The position numbers and the translations under genes are program-made. Shown here one piece after another: positions 1 through 7,356 of a DNA stretch of 64,000 nucleotides. Under the pieces are notes generated by a model. That model did not search any database. It was not told where the DNA came from and saw only the letters and a list, made by a program, of their open reading frames with translations. The DNA comes from Bittarella massiliensis (ex Durand et al. 2017). Lineage in GTDB: Bacteria; Bacillota; Clostridia; Oscillospirales; Ruminococcaceae. Every line of letters starts with the position of its first letter. Positions within the stretch are counted from its first letter, which is position 1. The stretch is from NCBI RefSeq assembly GCF_001486165.1, contig NZ_LN908977.1, forward strand, positions 822,122-886,121, written 5' to 3'.

Positions 1-42
1 CACCAGCGCCAGGCAGGTGGCCAATATCGTCAACATTCCCAT
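1..42 (-). CDS. N-terminal 14 codons of a membrane protein (possibly LspA), cut by window edge
   Basis: An ATG at 42 is preceded by an AGGAGGAG ribosome site at 51-58 with 8 nt spacing. The 14 visible residues are hydrophobic (M-G-M-L-T-I-L-A-T-C-L-A-L-V), as at the start of a membrane protein. It lies directly downstream of divIVA on the same strand. In many Firmicutes lspA (lipoprotein signal peptidase) follows ylmH-divIVA, so LspA is a guess from gene order only; the sequence is too short to identify a family. Confidence 0.45.
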   Translation of the reverse strand, partial: MGMLTILATCLALV

Positions 43-178
43 GGGGTCTACTCCTCCTGTGTGTCGTCTGAGCCGGCAAAAGGGGCCGCCGGAAGAACGG
101 GCGCCCGCAGGCGATCTCTCCCAGCTGCCCCTCTGCCAAAAATAGTGTCCGCGCTACAAGCGGGGGCGACAGGCGCTC

Positions 179-829
179 TTACTTCTCAGAGACGCCCCGC
201 TCCCCCATCTCGAAGTTCAAATCAAAACCGGTGTCAAAGAGTTCGGGGTTGATCTCCCCCGCCTTGACCGAAAAGCCCTCTTCCTCTGCCGGGGCGGCAG
301 CGGCTTCGGGAGCGGCGGGCTGCTGCTCGGGCAGCGCCTCTTCCGCGGGCGCTTCGGCGGGGCCCTCCTCCACGGCGGGCTCTTCCGCCGGGATCTGGGA
401 GATGACCTCGATGTGGTTGCGGTAGAGGGAGAGCAGCGCCCCCTTGAAGGAGGAGACCTCGGCCTTCATCCGCGCCAGCTCGTCCTGGTAGAAATGGATC
501 TTGTCCTCTGACTTGGAGAGCATGCTCTCGGACTTGATGGTGGCGTCGCGCATGATGATGTCGGCCTTCTGGCGCGCCTCGGCAACCACCGAGGCCCCCA
601 GCTTCTGGGCGCCCAGCAGAGCCGCCCGCAGGCTGTCCTCGTCCTTGCGGTAGTCCTCCAACTTGTCGGCCAGCAGCTCCAGCTTCTGCTCCAGATCCGC
701 CTTCTCCGCCTCCAACTTCTCGACGGTGGCAATGACCTCGTCGATGAAATCGTCCACCGAGTCGGCCTTGTAGCCCTTCATCCCCGAGCGCTCAAAGGTC
801 GCGTTCTTGATTTGCTCCAGTGTCAGCAT
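179..829 (-). CDS. divIVA: DivIVA-family cell division/polarity protein
   Basis: 216 residues. The N-terminal lipid-binding motif is intact: residues 1-30 include M-L-T-L-E-Q-I-K-N and the G-Y-K-A-D-S-V-D-D-F-I-D pattern typical of DivIVA. A long coiled coil (about 35-140) follows, then an acidic Ala/Pro/Glu-rich tail. DivIVA binds negatively curved membrane at septa and poles and recruits division or wall-synthesis partners. The start is supported by AGGAGG seven bases upstream. It lies 11 bp after ylmH in the sepF-ylmH-divIVA order conserved in Gram-positives, so it is probably cotranscribed with them. About 120 bp with no recognisable feature separate it from the next start. Confidence 0.93.
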   Translation of the reverse strand: MLTLEQIKNATFERSGMKGYKADSVDDFIDEVIATVEKLEAEKADLEQKLELLADKLEDYRKDEDSLRAALLGAQKLGASVVAEARQKADIIMRDATIKSESMLSKSEDKIHFYQDELARMKAEVSSFKGALLSLYRNHIEVISQIPAEEPAVEEGPAEAPAEEALPEQQPAAPEAAAAPAEEEGFSVKAGEINPELFDTGFDLNFEMGERGVSEK

Positions 830-840
830 CCTCTATCCTC

Positions 841-1599
841 CTACAAATACTTCTGTGCGGTGATGCCGAGGCGGCCCTTTTTGGTGGGCCCGCCCACGGC
901 GGTCAATACAAATCTCCCCGCCCCGCGGACAGAGAGGACATCCCCCTCTTCCAGCGGTTCGGAGGGGGAGAGCACCTCCCGGTGGTTGAGCTGCACCTGG
1001 CCGGCCTGCACCAGTTGGGTGCAGCGGCCCCGACTCTGGCGCAACAGAACGCCGAGCACCCCGTCCAGCCGCAGGGAGGCCACCGTCCCCCCGATCTCCT
1101 CAAAGCGCTGGGGGGGCACCCGGTCCAGGCCCCCCTCTTCCACGCGCACCCCGACGCGCCCCACCTTTTTGATTTCCAGTGCCAGGGGGGCGGCGTTTTG
1201 GTGCAGAAAGGCCACCGCTTCGCCCTCGCCCACAAAGATGTCCCCCACCAGCCGGCGCTCGATCTCCAGCGAGAGAAGGGCGCCCAAGAAGTCCCGGTGG
1301 GTGAGTACATCCTGTTTGCGGTAGAGAAAGCGCAGGGGGCGGATGGGAAAGCACCCCTCCCCGATGGGCGGTCCGCCGCTGATTGCCAGCACCGCCCGGC
1401 GGCATTCGGGGTGGCCGCCGAAAAAGCGGTGCTCCACCTCGGTGTGGGCGGCGAGCATAGGGGCACAGAGCAGCTGCTGCCGCTCGTCGAGAAAGTAGGT
1501 GCTCTTACAGGCGCTGCGGCTGTAGCAGCTCTCCATCATCTCTTCCACGCCCCGCAGAAAGAGGCGTTCGCCCTCGTCTGCGGGCAAAACAGCGCGCAC
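841..1599 (-). CDS. ylmH: YlmH-like RNA-binding protein (S4 domain)
   Basis: 252 residues, GTG start 4 bp after the sepF stop. The C-terminal third (about 180-250) is an S4 RNA-binding domain with the pattern Q-L-V-Q-A-G-Q-V-Q-L-N. The N-terminal part carries the YlmH fold, with F-L-D-E-R-Q-Q and the conserved R-R-A-V-L-A-I-S-G motif. B. subtilis YlmH binds ribosomal complexes and helps rescue stalled translation; in many species it sits in the division cluster between sepF and divIVA, as here. No good Shine-Dalgarno precedes the GTG, so translation may be coupled to sepF, or a later ATG near residue 21 may be used. Confidence 0.85.
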   Translation of the reverse strand: MRAVLPADEGERLFLRGVEEMMESCYSRSACKSTYFLDERQQLLCAPMLAAHTEVEHRFFGGHPECRRAVLAISGGPPIGEGCFPIRPLRFLYRKQDVLTHRDFLGALLSLEIERRLVGDIFVGEGEAVAFLHQNAAPLALEIKKVGRVGVRVEEGGLDRVPPQRFEEIGGTVASLRLDGVLGVLLRQSRGRCTQLVQAGQVQLNHREVLSPSEPLEEGDVLSVRGAGRFVLTAVGGPTKKGRLGITAQKYL

Positions 1600-1603
1600 T
1601 TCT

Positions 1604-2077
1604 TTAGAAGAAGATGCCGTTGTTTTCCAGCTCGTCCATCAAATCGCCCACCAGGTCCACGTTGTAGGGGGTGATGATGAAGGTGCTGTTGGCGACCCGC
1701 TGGATCTGGCCGTTGTTGGCGTAGGCCACCCCGCTGAGAAAGTCCACCAGCCGGCGGGAGATGTCCTTGTTGGTCCCCTCCAGGTTGAGGACCACCGTCC
1801 GCTTGGCGTTGAGGTGGTCGGCCACGGCGGAGGCGTCTTCAAATTTCTCGGGTTTGACCAACACCACCTGCAGCTGGGCGGTGGTGTTGATGTTTACTAC
1901 CTTGTTGCGCTTGGACGCCACTTCATCGTATCCCACGACCGTCGTCTCCTCCTGTTTCTTAGCAGAGGGGGTACCGCTCAGGAAATCCACCTCGCCGGTG
2001 CCCTCAAAATCTTCCTCATATCCCTCTTCGTCGGAGTCCATCCCCATGAAGTCTTTAAACTTGTCGACCAAACCCAT
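1604..2077 (-). CDS. sepF: Cell division protein SepF
   Basis: 157 residues, the usual SepF length. The first 13 residues (M-G-L-V-D-K-F-K-D-F-M-G-M) form the amphipathic membrane-targeting helix. An acidic linker is followed by the SepF domain (about 75-157) containing V-V-L-V-K-P-E-K-F-E-D-A and V-V-L-N-L-E-G-T. SepF tethers FtsZ to the membrane and bundles it at the septum. The ATG has TTTAGGAGGAAACAGG in front. It lies 14 bp downstream of yggS, the order yggS-sepF-ylmH-divIVA seen across Firmicutes. Confidence 0.95.
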   Translation of the reverse strand: MGLVDKFKDFMGMDSDEEGYEEDFEGTGEVDFLSGTPSAKKQEETTVVGYDEVASKRNKVVNINTTAQLQVVLVKPEKFEDASAVADHLNAKRTVVLNLEGTNKDISRRLVDFLSGVAYANNGQIQRVANSTFIITPYNVDLVGDLMDELENNGIFF

Positions 2078-2091
2078 TGTCCTGTTTCCTC

Positions 2092-2799
2092 CTAAACTTG
2101 CGATTGCCGCTCTCCAAAGAGGATGCTGCCCAGGCGCACCTGGGTGCTCCCGCAGGAGACGGCTGTTTCAAAATCGCCGGACATGCCCAGCGAAAGAGTT
2201 TCCATAAAGACATTATCTAATTTTTTGTGCTTTATGTCAATAAATAGTTTCTCCATCTCCCGAAAATAGGGGGCGGCGCCCTCTCCCTCGGCGGCGGGGG
2301 GGATGGCCATCAACCCGGCGATGCGCACCCCCGGCAGGGCGGCGATTTGGGGCAGGACCCCTTCCAGCTCCTCTTTGGCAAAGCCGGACTTGCTGGCCTC
2401 GCCGCCGATGTTGACCTCCAGCAGGATGTCCATCCGCCGGCCGATGGCGGTGCAGCGGCGGCCGATCTCCTCGGCCAGGGCCAGGGAGTCCACGCTCTCG
2501 ATGCGGTCCACCTTGTCGGCGATGTACTTGACCTTGTTGCGCTGCAGGTGGCCGATAAAGGCGATTTTCAGCCCCTCTTTGTGGTAGCTGTCGTACTTGT
2601 CCAAAAACTCCTGCACCCGGTTTTCGCCGATGAGGGAGACGCCGCTGTCGATGAACTGATTGACCCGCTCGGCCGGCACCGTCTTGGTGACGGCCATCAG
2701 CGCCACCTCACCGCCGCTGCGCCCGGCGGCCTGGGCCGCCCGGTCGATGCGGCCGCGAATGTCCCGCAGGATGCGCGCGGCATCAGAGATATTTTCCAT
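2092..2799 (-). CDS. yggS: YggS/PLPBP pyridoxal-phosphate homeostasis protein
   Basis: 235 residues from the ATG at 2799, chosen because GGAAGGGAAGGA lies 8 nt upstream; the frame is open 8 codons further. It is a single-domain alanine-racemase-N fold. The PLP lysine is K39 in A-V-T-K-T, and the family signatures I-G-E-N-R-V-Q-E and F-I-G-H-L-Q-R-N-K are present. The protein buffers free PLP and has no known enzymatic activity. It starts 17 nt inside the end of the upstream HlyD-like gene, so translation is probably coupled. A damaged second copy of bases 2488-2642 appears inside mutL as part of an assembly artefact. Confidence 0.94.
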   Translation of the reverse strand: MENISDAARILRDIRGRIDRAAQAAGRSGGEVALMAVTKTVPAERVNQFIDSGVSLIGENRVQEFLDKYDSYHKEGLKIAFIGHLQRNKVKYIADKVDRIESVDSLALAEEIGRRCTAIGRRMDILLEVNIGGEASKSGFAKEELEGVLPQIAALPGVRIAGLMAIPPAAEGEGAAPYFREMEKLFIDIKHKKLDNVFMETLSLGMSGDFETAVSCGSTQVRLGSILFGERQSQV

Positions 2800-4042
2800 C
2801 GTAAAGGTCCTTCCCTTCCACAAACACTTCGTCGTAGAGTTCCAGGTAGCGGACGGTGGTCTCCTCCCCTGTCTCCTCGTTTTTGACCGTCTCCTCGGGG
2901 GTGGCTACCTGCTCTACCAGCAGGTAGTCCCCCTCTTCCACCAACACGTTGACCTGCTTGAAGCGAACGGTGCCGCCGTCCTTCACGTAGACGCCCTTGA
3001 CCCCGTTTTCCACCCGCAGGGCCCGGGCGGGCACCCGCAGGCCGCTGAGCTGCTTGTTGCTCAGGCGGATGTTCTGGATGCGCAGGTTGACCAAGTCCTT
3101 GGTGATGTAGTCGCAGCGCAGCACCACCAGGCTCTTTCCCCCCTCGCCGGAGGTGATGCGCTCCACCACCACCGGCACCTCCTCGTTGTAGGCGCCCAGG
3201 AACTCCACGTAGAGGGTGGCCCCCTCCTTGACCCAGCGCAGCTTTTCGTCGGGGAGGACGCAGGCCACATACCAGTCAAAGTCCTTGACCAGCTTGCCCA
3301 GGGGGTTGCCCTCCACGGCGGCCGGCTGGCTCTTGCCGTCGAGGATGTCCTGTACCTGGGCGGCGGTCATCCCCTCCAGGGCCTGGGGGGTGAGCGCCTC
3401 TTCGTACCCGTCCACCGCGCTGGAAAAATAGCCGGAGGCGGGGGCGTACTCGTAGGAGACCTTGCCCCCCAACTGGCCGTTGAGGCTGTCGATCTGGCCC
3501 TGCAGGGCGCTCATCTGGGCGGTGTAGTCGACCGCCTGGCCGGTGGCCGCCTGCCGGCGGCTGATCTGGGCCAGCAACTGGTTTTTGTAGTCGGCGCTCT
3601 TGGCGTAGCTGCCGCTTTGGAACTCCCCCTCCATCTGGGCGATGGTCTTGCCGATCTGGGTGCCCAGGGCCGAGGGGTCGGTCACCGAGGTGGAGAGGGC
3701 GCTGGACTCCTTGAGCATGTCCAGCTCCTTTTGCAGGGCGCGCACCTTGCTCACCAGGGCCGAATCGCTCTCGCTGGCGTAGACCTCGGAGATCAGCTCC
3801 CCCCCCGAGACCTTGGAGCCGTCGGTGAGGGAGTAGTTGAAGTAGCCCTCCTGGCTGGCGCGGAGGACCTGTGCATCCCGAATGGCCAGCCCCTTGGTGG
3901 TGGCGGACGAACTCATCACATAGCTGACGGCCACCTCGGTCTTGTTGCGGTTGAAGTAGATCTGAAAGGCCTGCACCCCCACGTAGAGGATGAGCAGCAG
4001 ACAGAGGCCGGCGATCCCCAGCCATTTGAGCACCTTTTTCAA
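2783..4042 (-). CDS. HlyD-like membrane-anchored periplasmic-adaptor-family protein
   Basis: 419 residues. One N-terminal membrane segment (about 7-25) is followed by a barrel-sandwich-like half motif (A-S-Q-E-G-Y-F-N-Y near 65), a helical hairpin region (about 95-190) with coiled-coil character, and the returning beta domain. This matches HlyD/MFP adaptor-like proteins. No ABC or RND partner lies nearby; instead the gene sits between miaA and yggS-sepF. In several Clostridia a HlyD-like protein occupies this position, so a role in envelope or division is possible, but that is inference. The gap to miaA is 27 bp. Confidence 0.8.
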   Translation of the reverse strand: MKKVLKWLGIAGLCLLLILYVGVQAFQIYFNRNKTEVAVSYVMSSSATTKGLAIRDAQVLRASQEGYFNYSLTDGSKVSGGELISEVYASESDSALVSKVRALQKELDMLKESSALSTSVTDPSALGTQIGKTIAQMEGEFQSGSYAKSADYKNQLLAQISRRQAATGQAVDYTAQMSALQGQIDSLNGQLGGKVSYEYAPASGYFSSAVDGYEEALTPQALEGMTAAQVQDILDGKSQPAAVEGNPLGKLVKDFDWYVACVLPDEKLRWVKEGATLYVEFLGAYNEEVPVVVERITSGEGGKSLVVLRCDYITKDLVNLRIQNIRLSNKQLSGLRVPARALRVENGVKGVYVKDGGTVRFKQVNVLVEEGDYLLVEQVATPEETVKNEETGEETTVRYLELYDEVFVEGKDLYDGKYL

Positions 4043-4069
4043 TACGTTGCCCCTCCCTTTCTCCCCCGG

Positions 4070-5017
4070 TCAGTCCCCCAGGTGGCGGCGGGCGATCTCC
4101 AGCGCCCGCTGAAATATCTCTTCGTCGGTGGTCTGCTCCCCCGCGTCGATCCAGTGGATAGACCGGTTTCTCCGAAACCAGGTCAGCTGCCGTTTGGCGT
4201 AGTTGCGGGTGCGCTTTTTCAGGTTTTCCAGCCCCTCTTCCAGGGTGCAGTTGCCCTCGAAATAGTCGGCCAGCTCCTTGTATCCAATGGCCTGCTGGGC
4301 CGTCTGATACTCCCGCCGCTCGGTGTAAAAGGCCAGCGCCTCGGAGATGAGGCCCTGCTCCACCATCTGGTCCACCCGCCGGTTGATGCGGTTGTAGAGC
4401 AGTTCCCGGTCGCTGTATTCGATACCCAGGTAGCAGGCGTCGTAGAGCTTGGGCGCGGCGGCGGCCCGCCTTTGCAGTTCGCTCATCTTCTGGCCGGTGA
4501 CCTCCATGGTCTCCAGGGCCCTCAGCACCCGGCCGGTGTTGTTCTGGTGGAGCTTTTCAGCCAGCTCCGGGTCCAGGGCGGCCAGCTTGCGGTACATCTC
4601 CTCCGGCCCCCGGCAGGCCAGTTCCTTTTGCAGCCGGGCCCGCACCTCCTCGTCCACCCCCGCGTCGTCAAAGCGGAGGTTGCCCACCAGGGCGTCCACG
4701 TAGAGGCCGGTCCCCCCGGCCACGATGGGCAGGCGGCCCCGCTCGGCGATGCCGGCGATGATCCGCTTGGCGTCCACCACATAGTCGGCCACGCTGTAAC
4801 GGCGGGTGGGGGGGACAAAGTCGATGAGATGGTGGGGCACCCCCTCCATCTCCTCCGGGGTGGGCTTGGCGGTGGCGATGTCCATCCCGGTGTATATCTG
4901 CATGGAATCGGCAGAGACGATCTCCCCGTCGAGGGCTTTGGCCAGTTTGACCGCCAGCGCCGATTTGCCCGACGCCGTCGGCCCCACCACGGCCAAAATC
5001 TTCAGCGGCTTCTCCAA
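4070..5017 (-). CDS. miaA: tRNA dimethylallyltransferase MiaA
   Basis: 315 residues, standard length. The P-loop G-P-T-A-S-G-K-S lies at about 12-19, followed by D-S-M-Q-I-Y, the catalytic Asp region of MiaA. V-A-G-G-T-G-L-Y-V-D-A-L and K-R-Q-L-T-W-F are also characteristic. The enzyme adds dimethylallyl to A37 of tRNAs reading UNN codons. miaB, which methylthiolates the product, is in the same minus-strand gene run. The start is TTG, 6 bp after the mutL stop; the Shine-Dalgarno is only modest. Confidence 0.96.
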   Translation of the reverse strand: MEKPLKILAVVGPTASGKSALAVKLAKALDGEIVSADSMQIYTGMDIATAKPTPEEMEGVPHHLIDFVPPTRRYSVADYVVDAKRIIAGIAERGRLPIVAGGTGLYVDALVGNLRFDDAGVDEEVRARLQKELACRGPEEMYRKLAALDPELAEKLHQNNTGRVLRALETMEVTGQKMSELQRRAAAAPKLYDACYLGIEYSDRELLYNRINRRVDQMVEQGLISEALAFYTERREYQTAQQAIGYKELADYFEGNCTLEEGLENLKKRTRNYAKRQLTWFRRNRSIHWIDAGEQTTDEEIFQRALEIARRHLGD

Positions 5018-5023
5018 CTCAAA

Positions 5024-5662
5024 TCACAGCCTTCCAAATAATTTCTCGATGTCCTTCTTGGTCTGCTCGATGACGATCGGCCTGCCGTGGGGGCAGTACT
5101 TGACGATGTCGTAGCGGTAGATGTCCTCCATCAGCTGCTGCAGCTCGTACTGGGTGGAGCGGTTCCCCCCCTTGATGGCCGCCCGGCAGGCGATGGAGTT
5201 GAAGAGCCAGTCGATGTGGGAGGCGCTGACCTCCTGCTCGCCCTTAGCCAGGTTGGAGGCCACCTCCTCAAAGATGCCGGCGATGTCGCAGTTTTGGAGG
5301 AAGGAGGGGATCTCCCGCACCACCATGGCGCTGACCCCCAGCTCCTCGGCGATGAAGCCGGCGTTTTGCAGCAGTTCCCGGTGCTCGAGCACGGCGCTGA
5401 TCTCCTCCGGCGCCAGGGTCACGGCCACCGGCTCTAAGAGGATCTGGCGGGCGATCTGCCGGTACTCCCGCTTGAGCCGCTCAAAGAGGATGCGCTCGTG
5501 GGCGGCGTGCTTGTCCACGAGGAAGAAGCGGTCCTCGGTGCAGGCGAGGATGTAGGTGTGAAAGAGCTCCCCCACCACGGTGGGTACCTCCCCCTCGACC
5601 CCGCCCGCCGAGGGGGCCGCCCACTGCAGCTGCCCGTCCTCCGCCGCCGCGGGTTCGGCGGG
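5024..5662 (-). CDS. mutL: MutL C-terminal (endonuclease/dimerisation) part, separated from its N-terminus by an assembly artefact
   Basis: About 212 codons of genuine MutL sequence up to the artefact that begins at 5663. It contains the nuclease motif as D-K-H-A-A-H-E-R-I-L-F-E (family consensus D-Q-H-A-x2-E-x4-E), A-C-R-A-A-I-K-G-G, and C-P-H-G-R-P near the end, so this is an endonuclease-type MutL that nicks the mismatched strand. Upstream of 5663 the frame runs on through mosaic-end sequence, giving the artefact peptide S-Y-T-H-L-D-V-Y-K-R-Q, which should not be annotated as protein. The N-terminal part is at 5926-7311. Some linker codons are probably missing. Confidence 0.9.
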   Translation of the reverse strand, partial: PAEPAAAEDGQLQWAAPSAGGVEGEVPTVVGELFHTYILACTEDRFFLVDKHAAHERILFERLKREYRQIARQILLEPVAVTLAPEEISAVLEHRELLQNAGFIAEELGVSAMVVREIPSFLQNCDIAGIFEEVASNLAKGEQEVSASHIDWLFNSIACRAAIKGGNRSTQYELQQLMEDIYRYDIVKYCPHGRPIVIEQTKKDIEKLFGRL

Positions 5663-5925
5663 CTGTCTCTTATACACATCTAGATGTGTATAAGAGGCCG
5701 GGCCACCCTCTCCATGCGGTCCACCTTGTCGGCGATGTACTTGACCTTGTTGCGCTGCAGGTGGCCGATAAAGGCGATTTTCAGCCCCTCTTTGTGGTAG
5801 CTGTCCTCCTTGTCCAAAAACTCCTGACACCGGTTTTCGCCCCTGAGGGGGGTCATCATCTCCTATCAGCGCTTGCCTAGATACGCACGGACTACGGTCG
5901 GCAGACGTGGGGGGGGGGGGGGGGG
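5663..5925. other. Chimeric-read artefact: inverted Tn5 mosaic ends, partial yggS copy, poly-G
   Basis: Bases 5663-5681 are a perfect 19-bp Tn5/Nextera mosaic end. Bases 5682-5696 match the first 15 bases of the same end in opposite orientation, so 5667-5696 is a perfect 30-bp palindrome. Bases 5701-5855 then repeat yggS 2488-2642 in the same orientation: 5714-5805 is identical for 92 bases, after which mismatches accumulate. Unplaced sequence and a run of 17 G (5909-5925) follow. Rising error and terminal poly-G are typical of a failing two-colour Illumina read. The block breaks mutL and shifts its frame. Confidence 0.93.
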
Positions 5926-7311
5926 AGGGCGGGGCCGGGTGGCCGCCTGGTGAGGGGCGGGTCCGGGGCGGCGCTCCGCCCCGGCAGAGAAAACGCCGCT
6001 CGGGCGGGAGGGCTGCTGCGAGACCGCTTTGGGCACAGACCTCTCCGCGGTCGATTCGGAGCGCTCCCTCTGCGCTTCGGCGCGCAGGGTGGCGCTGCGG
6101 CGCAGCAGGTCGGCGGCAGCGCCGCTCACCCCGATGCCGTAGCGGCCGTCCGGGGTGCGGGGGGCGGCGGTGGGGCTGTGCAACTCCCCCGTGCCGCGCA
6201 CGGCGCTCCCCCCGGTGGAGGGGGCCGCAGGACGCCAGCCGCCGGTCCCCTTCTCCAGGGGCAGCGGCTGTTCCGCCGCGGCCTTGGCCTGGGCCGGCGA
6301 AAGGGCCGCCGTCTGGTCGGAAAAGTTGAGGATGGCGCTCTTGGCGGCGGTGTAGACGGCGCGGAAGACGTCGTTTTCAGCGGCGAAGCGCACCTCGATC
6401 TTGGCCGGGTGGACATTGACGTCCACCAGCTCGCTTGGCATCTCGATAAAGAGGAAGCAGGCGGGGAATTTGCCCGCCATCAGCACATTTTTATAGCCCT
6501 GTTCCAGGGCGGCCATCCCGGTCTTGGTCTTGACAAACCGGCCGTTGACGTAGAAGTGCTGCAGGGTGCGGTTGGACTTGGCGTACTGGGGCTTGGAAAT
6601 GTAGCCGCTCACCCGGTAGGGCGGGACCTCGTGGCTCACCTCGATGAGGTTGTCGGCCACCGACCTGCCGAAGAGTTCACGGACGGCGTCCTTCAGCCGG
6701 CCGGTGCCGGGGGTGTGCAGCTTGTCCACCCCGTCGCGGATAAAGCGGAAGGAGATCTGCGGGTGGGAGAGGGCGGTCTTCTGCACCACCGACTCCACCG
6801 CATTGCCCTCGGTGACGTTCTTCTTTAAAAACTTCATCCGCGCCGGGGTGTTGTAGAAGATGTCTCGGGCGATGATGGTGGTGCCCTGGGGGCAGCCGGC
6901 GTCTTCGCACTCGCCCCCCACCCCGCCCTCGATGCAGTAGCGGGTGCCCAGTTGGCTGTCGGGGGTGCGGGTCAAGAGTTCCACCCGGCAGACCGCAGCG
7001 ATGGCGGCCAGCGCCTCGCCTCGGAAGCCCAGGGTGCCGATGTGGCTCAGGTCCTCCTCGCAGGCGATTTTGCTGGTGGCGTGGCGGAGGAAGGCGGTGG
7101 GCACATCCTCCCTGCCGATGCCGCCGCCGTTGTCGGTGATGCGAATGAGGCGGATGCCCCCCTCCCCGATTTCCACCGTGATGGCGTTTGCCCCGGCGTC
7201 AATGGCGTTTTCGATGAGTTCTTTGACAATGGACGACGGGCGCTCCACCACCTCCCCGGCGGCGATGAGCTCTGCCACGTGGCCCTGCAACAGGTTGATC
7301 TTCTGGCCCAC
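5926..7311 (-). CDS. mutL: MutL N-terminal ATPase part
   Basis: The GTG start at 7311 has GGAGGGCCT just upstream. Residues 1-330 are the GHKL ATPase and transducer domains: V-K-E-L-I-E-N-A-I-D-A-G-A (motif I), D-N-G-G-G-I (II), H-A-T-S-K-I and G-F-R-G-E-A-L (III). A low-complexity Ala/Pro/Arg linker follows and runs into the artefact. In the raw sequence the frame stays open to a stop at 5866, but codons below about 5926 come from poly-G and adaptor-like sequence. MutL couples MutS mismatch recognition to strand incision. The mutS stop is 45 bp upstream. An intact gene is expected in the real genome. Confidence 0.92.
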
Positions 7312-7356
7312 AGGCCCTCCCTCCTCTTCTCTTCAAAATCCTCTTCCCGGCGGCCC

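Noticed and set aside
2660-5041. 793-codon plus-strand frame opposite yggS, the HlyD-like gene and miaA
   Set aside because: Shadow of three recognisable minus-strand genes; no ribosome site and no motif.
5663-5925. Genuine Tn5-type or MITE insertion
   Set aside because: No transposase, no target-site duplication, and the outer sequences are a yggS copy and poly-G, not a mobile element.
5909-5925. G-quadruplex or regulatory poly-G tract
   Set aside because: It sits inside the artefact block and fits two-colour sequencing failure.
5024-7311. Natural split or programmed frameshift of mutL
   Set aside because: The break coincides exactly with synthetic mosaic ends, a copied yggS segment and poly-G, so it is an assembly artefact.
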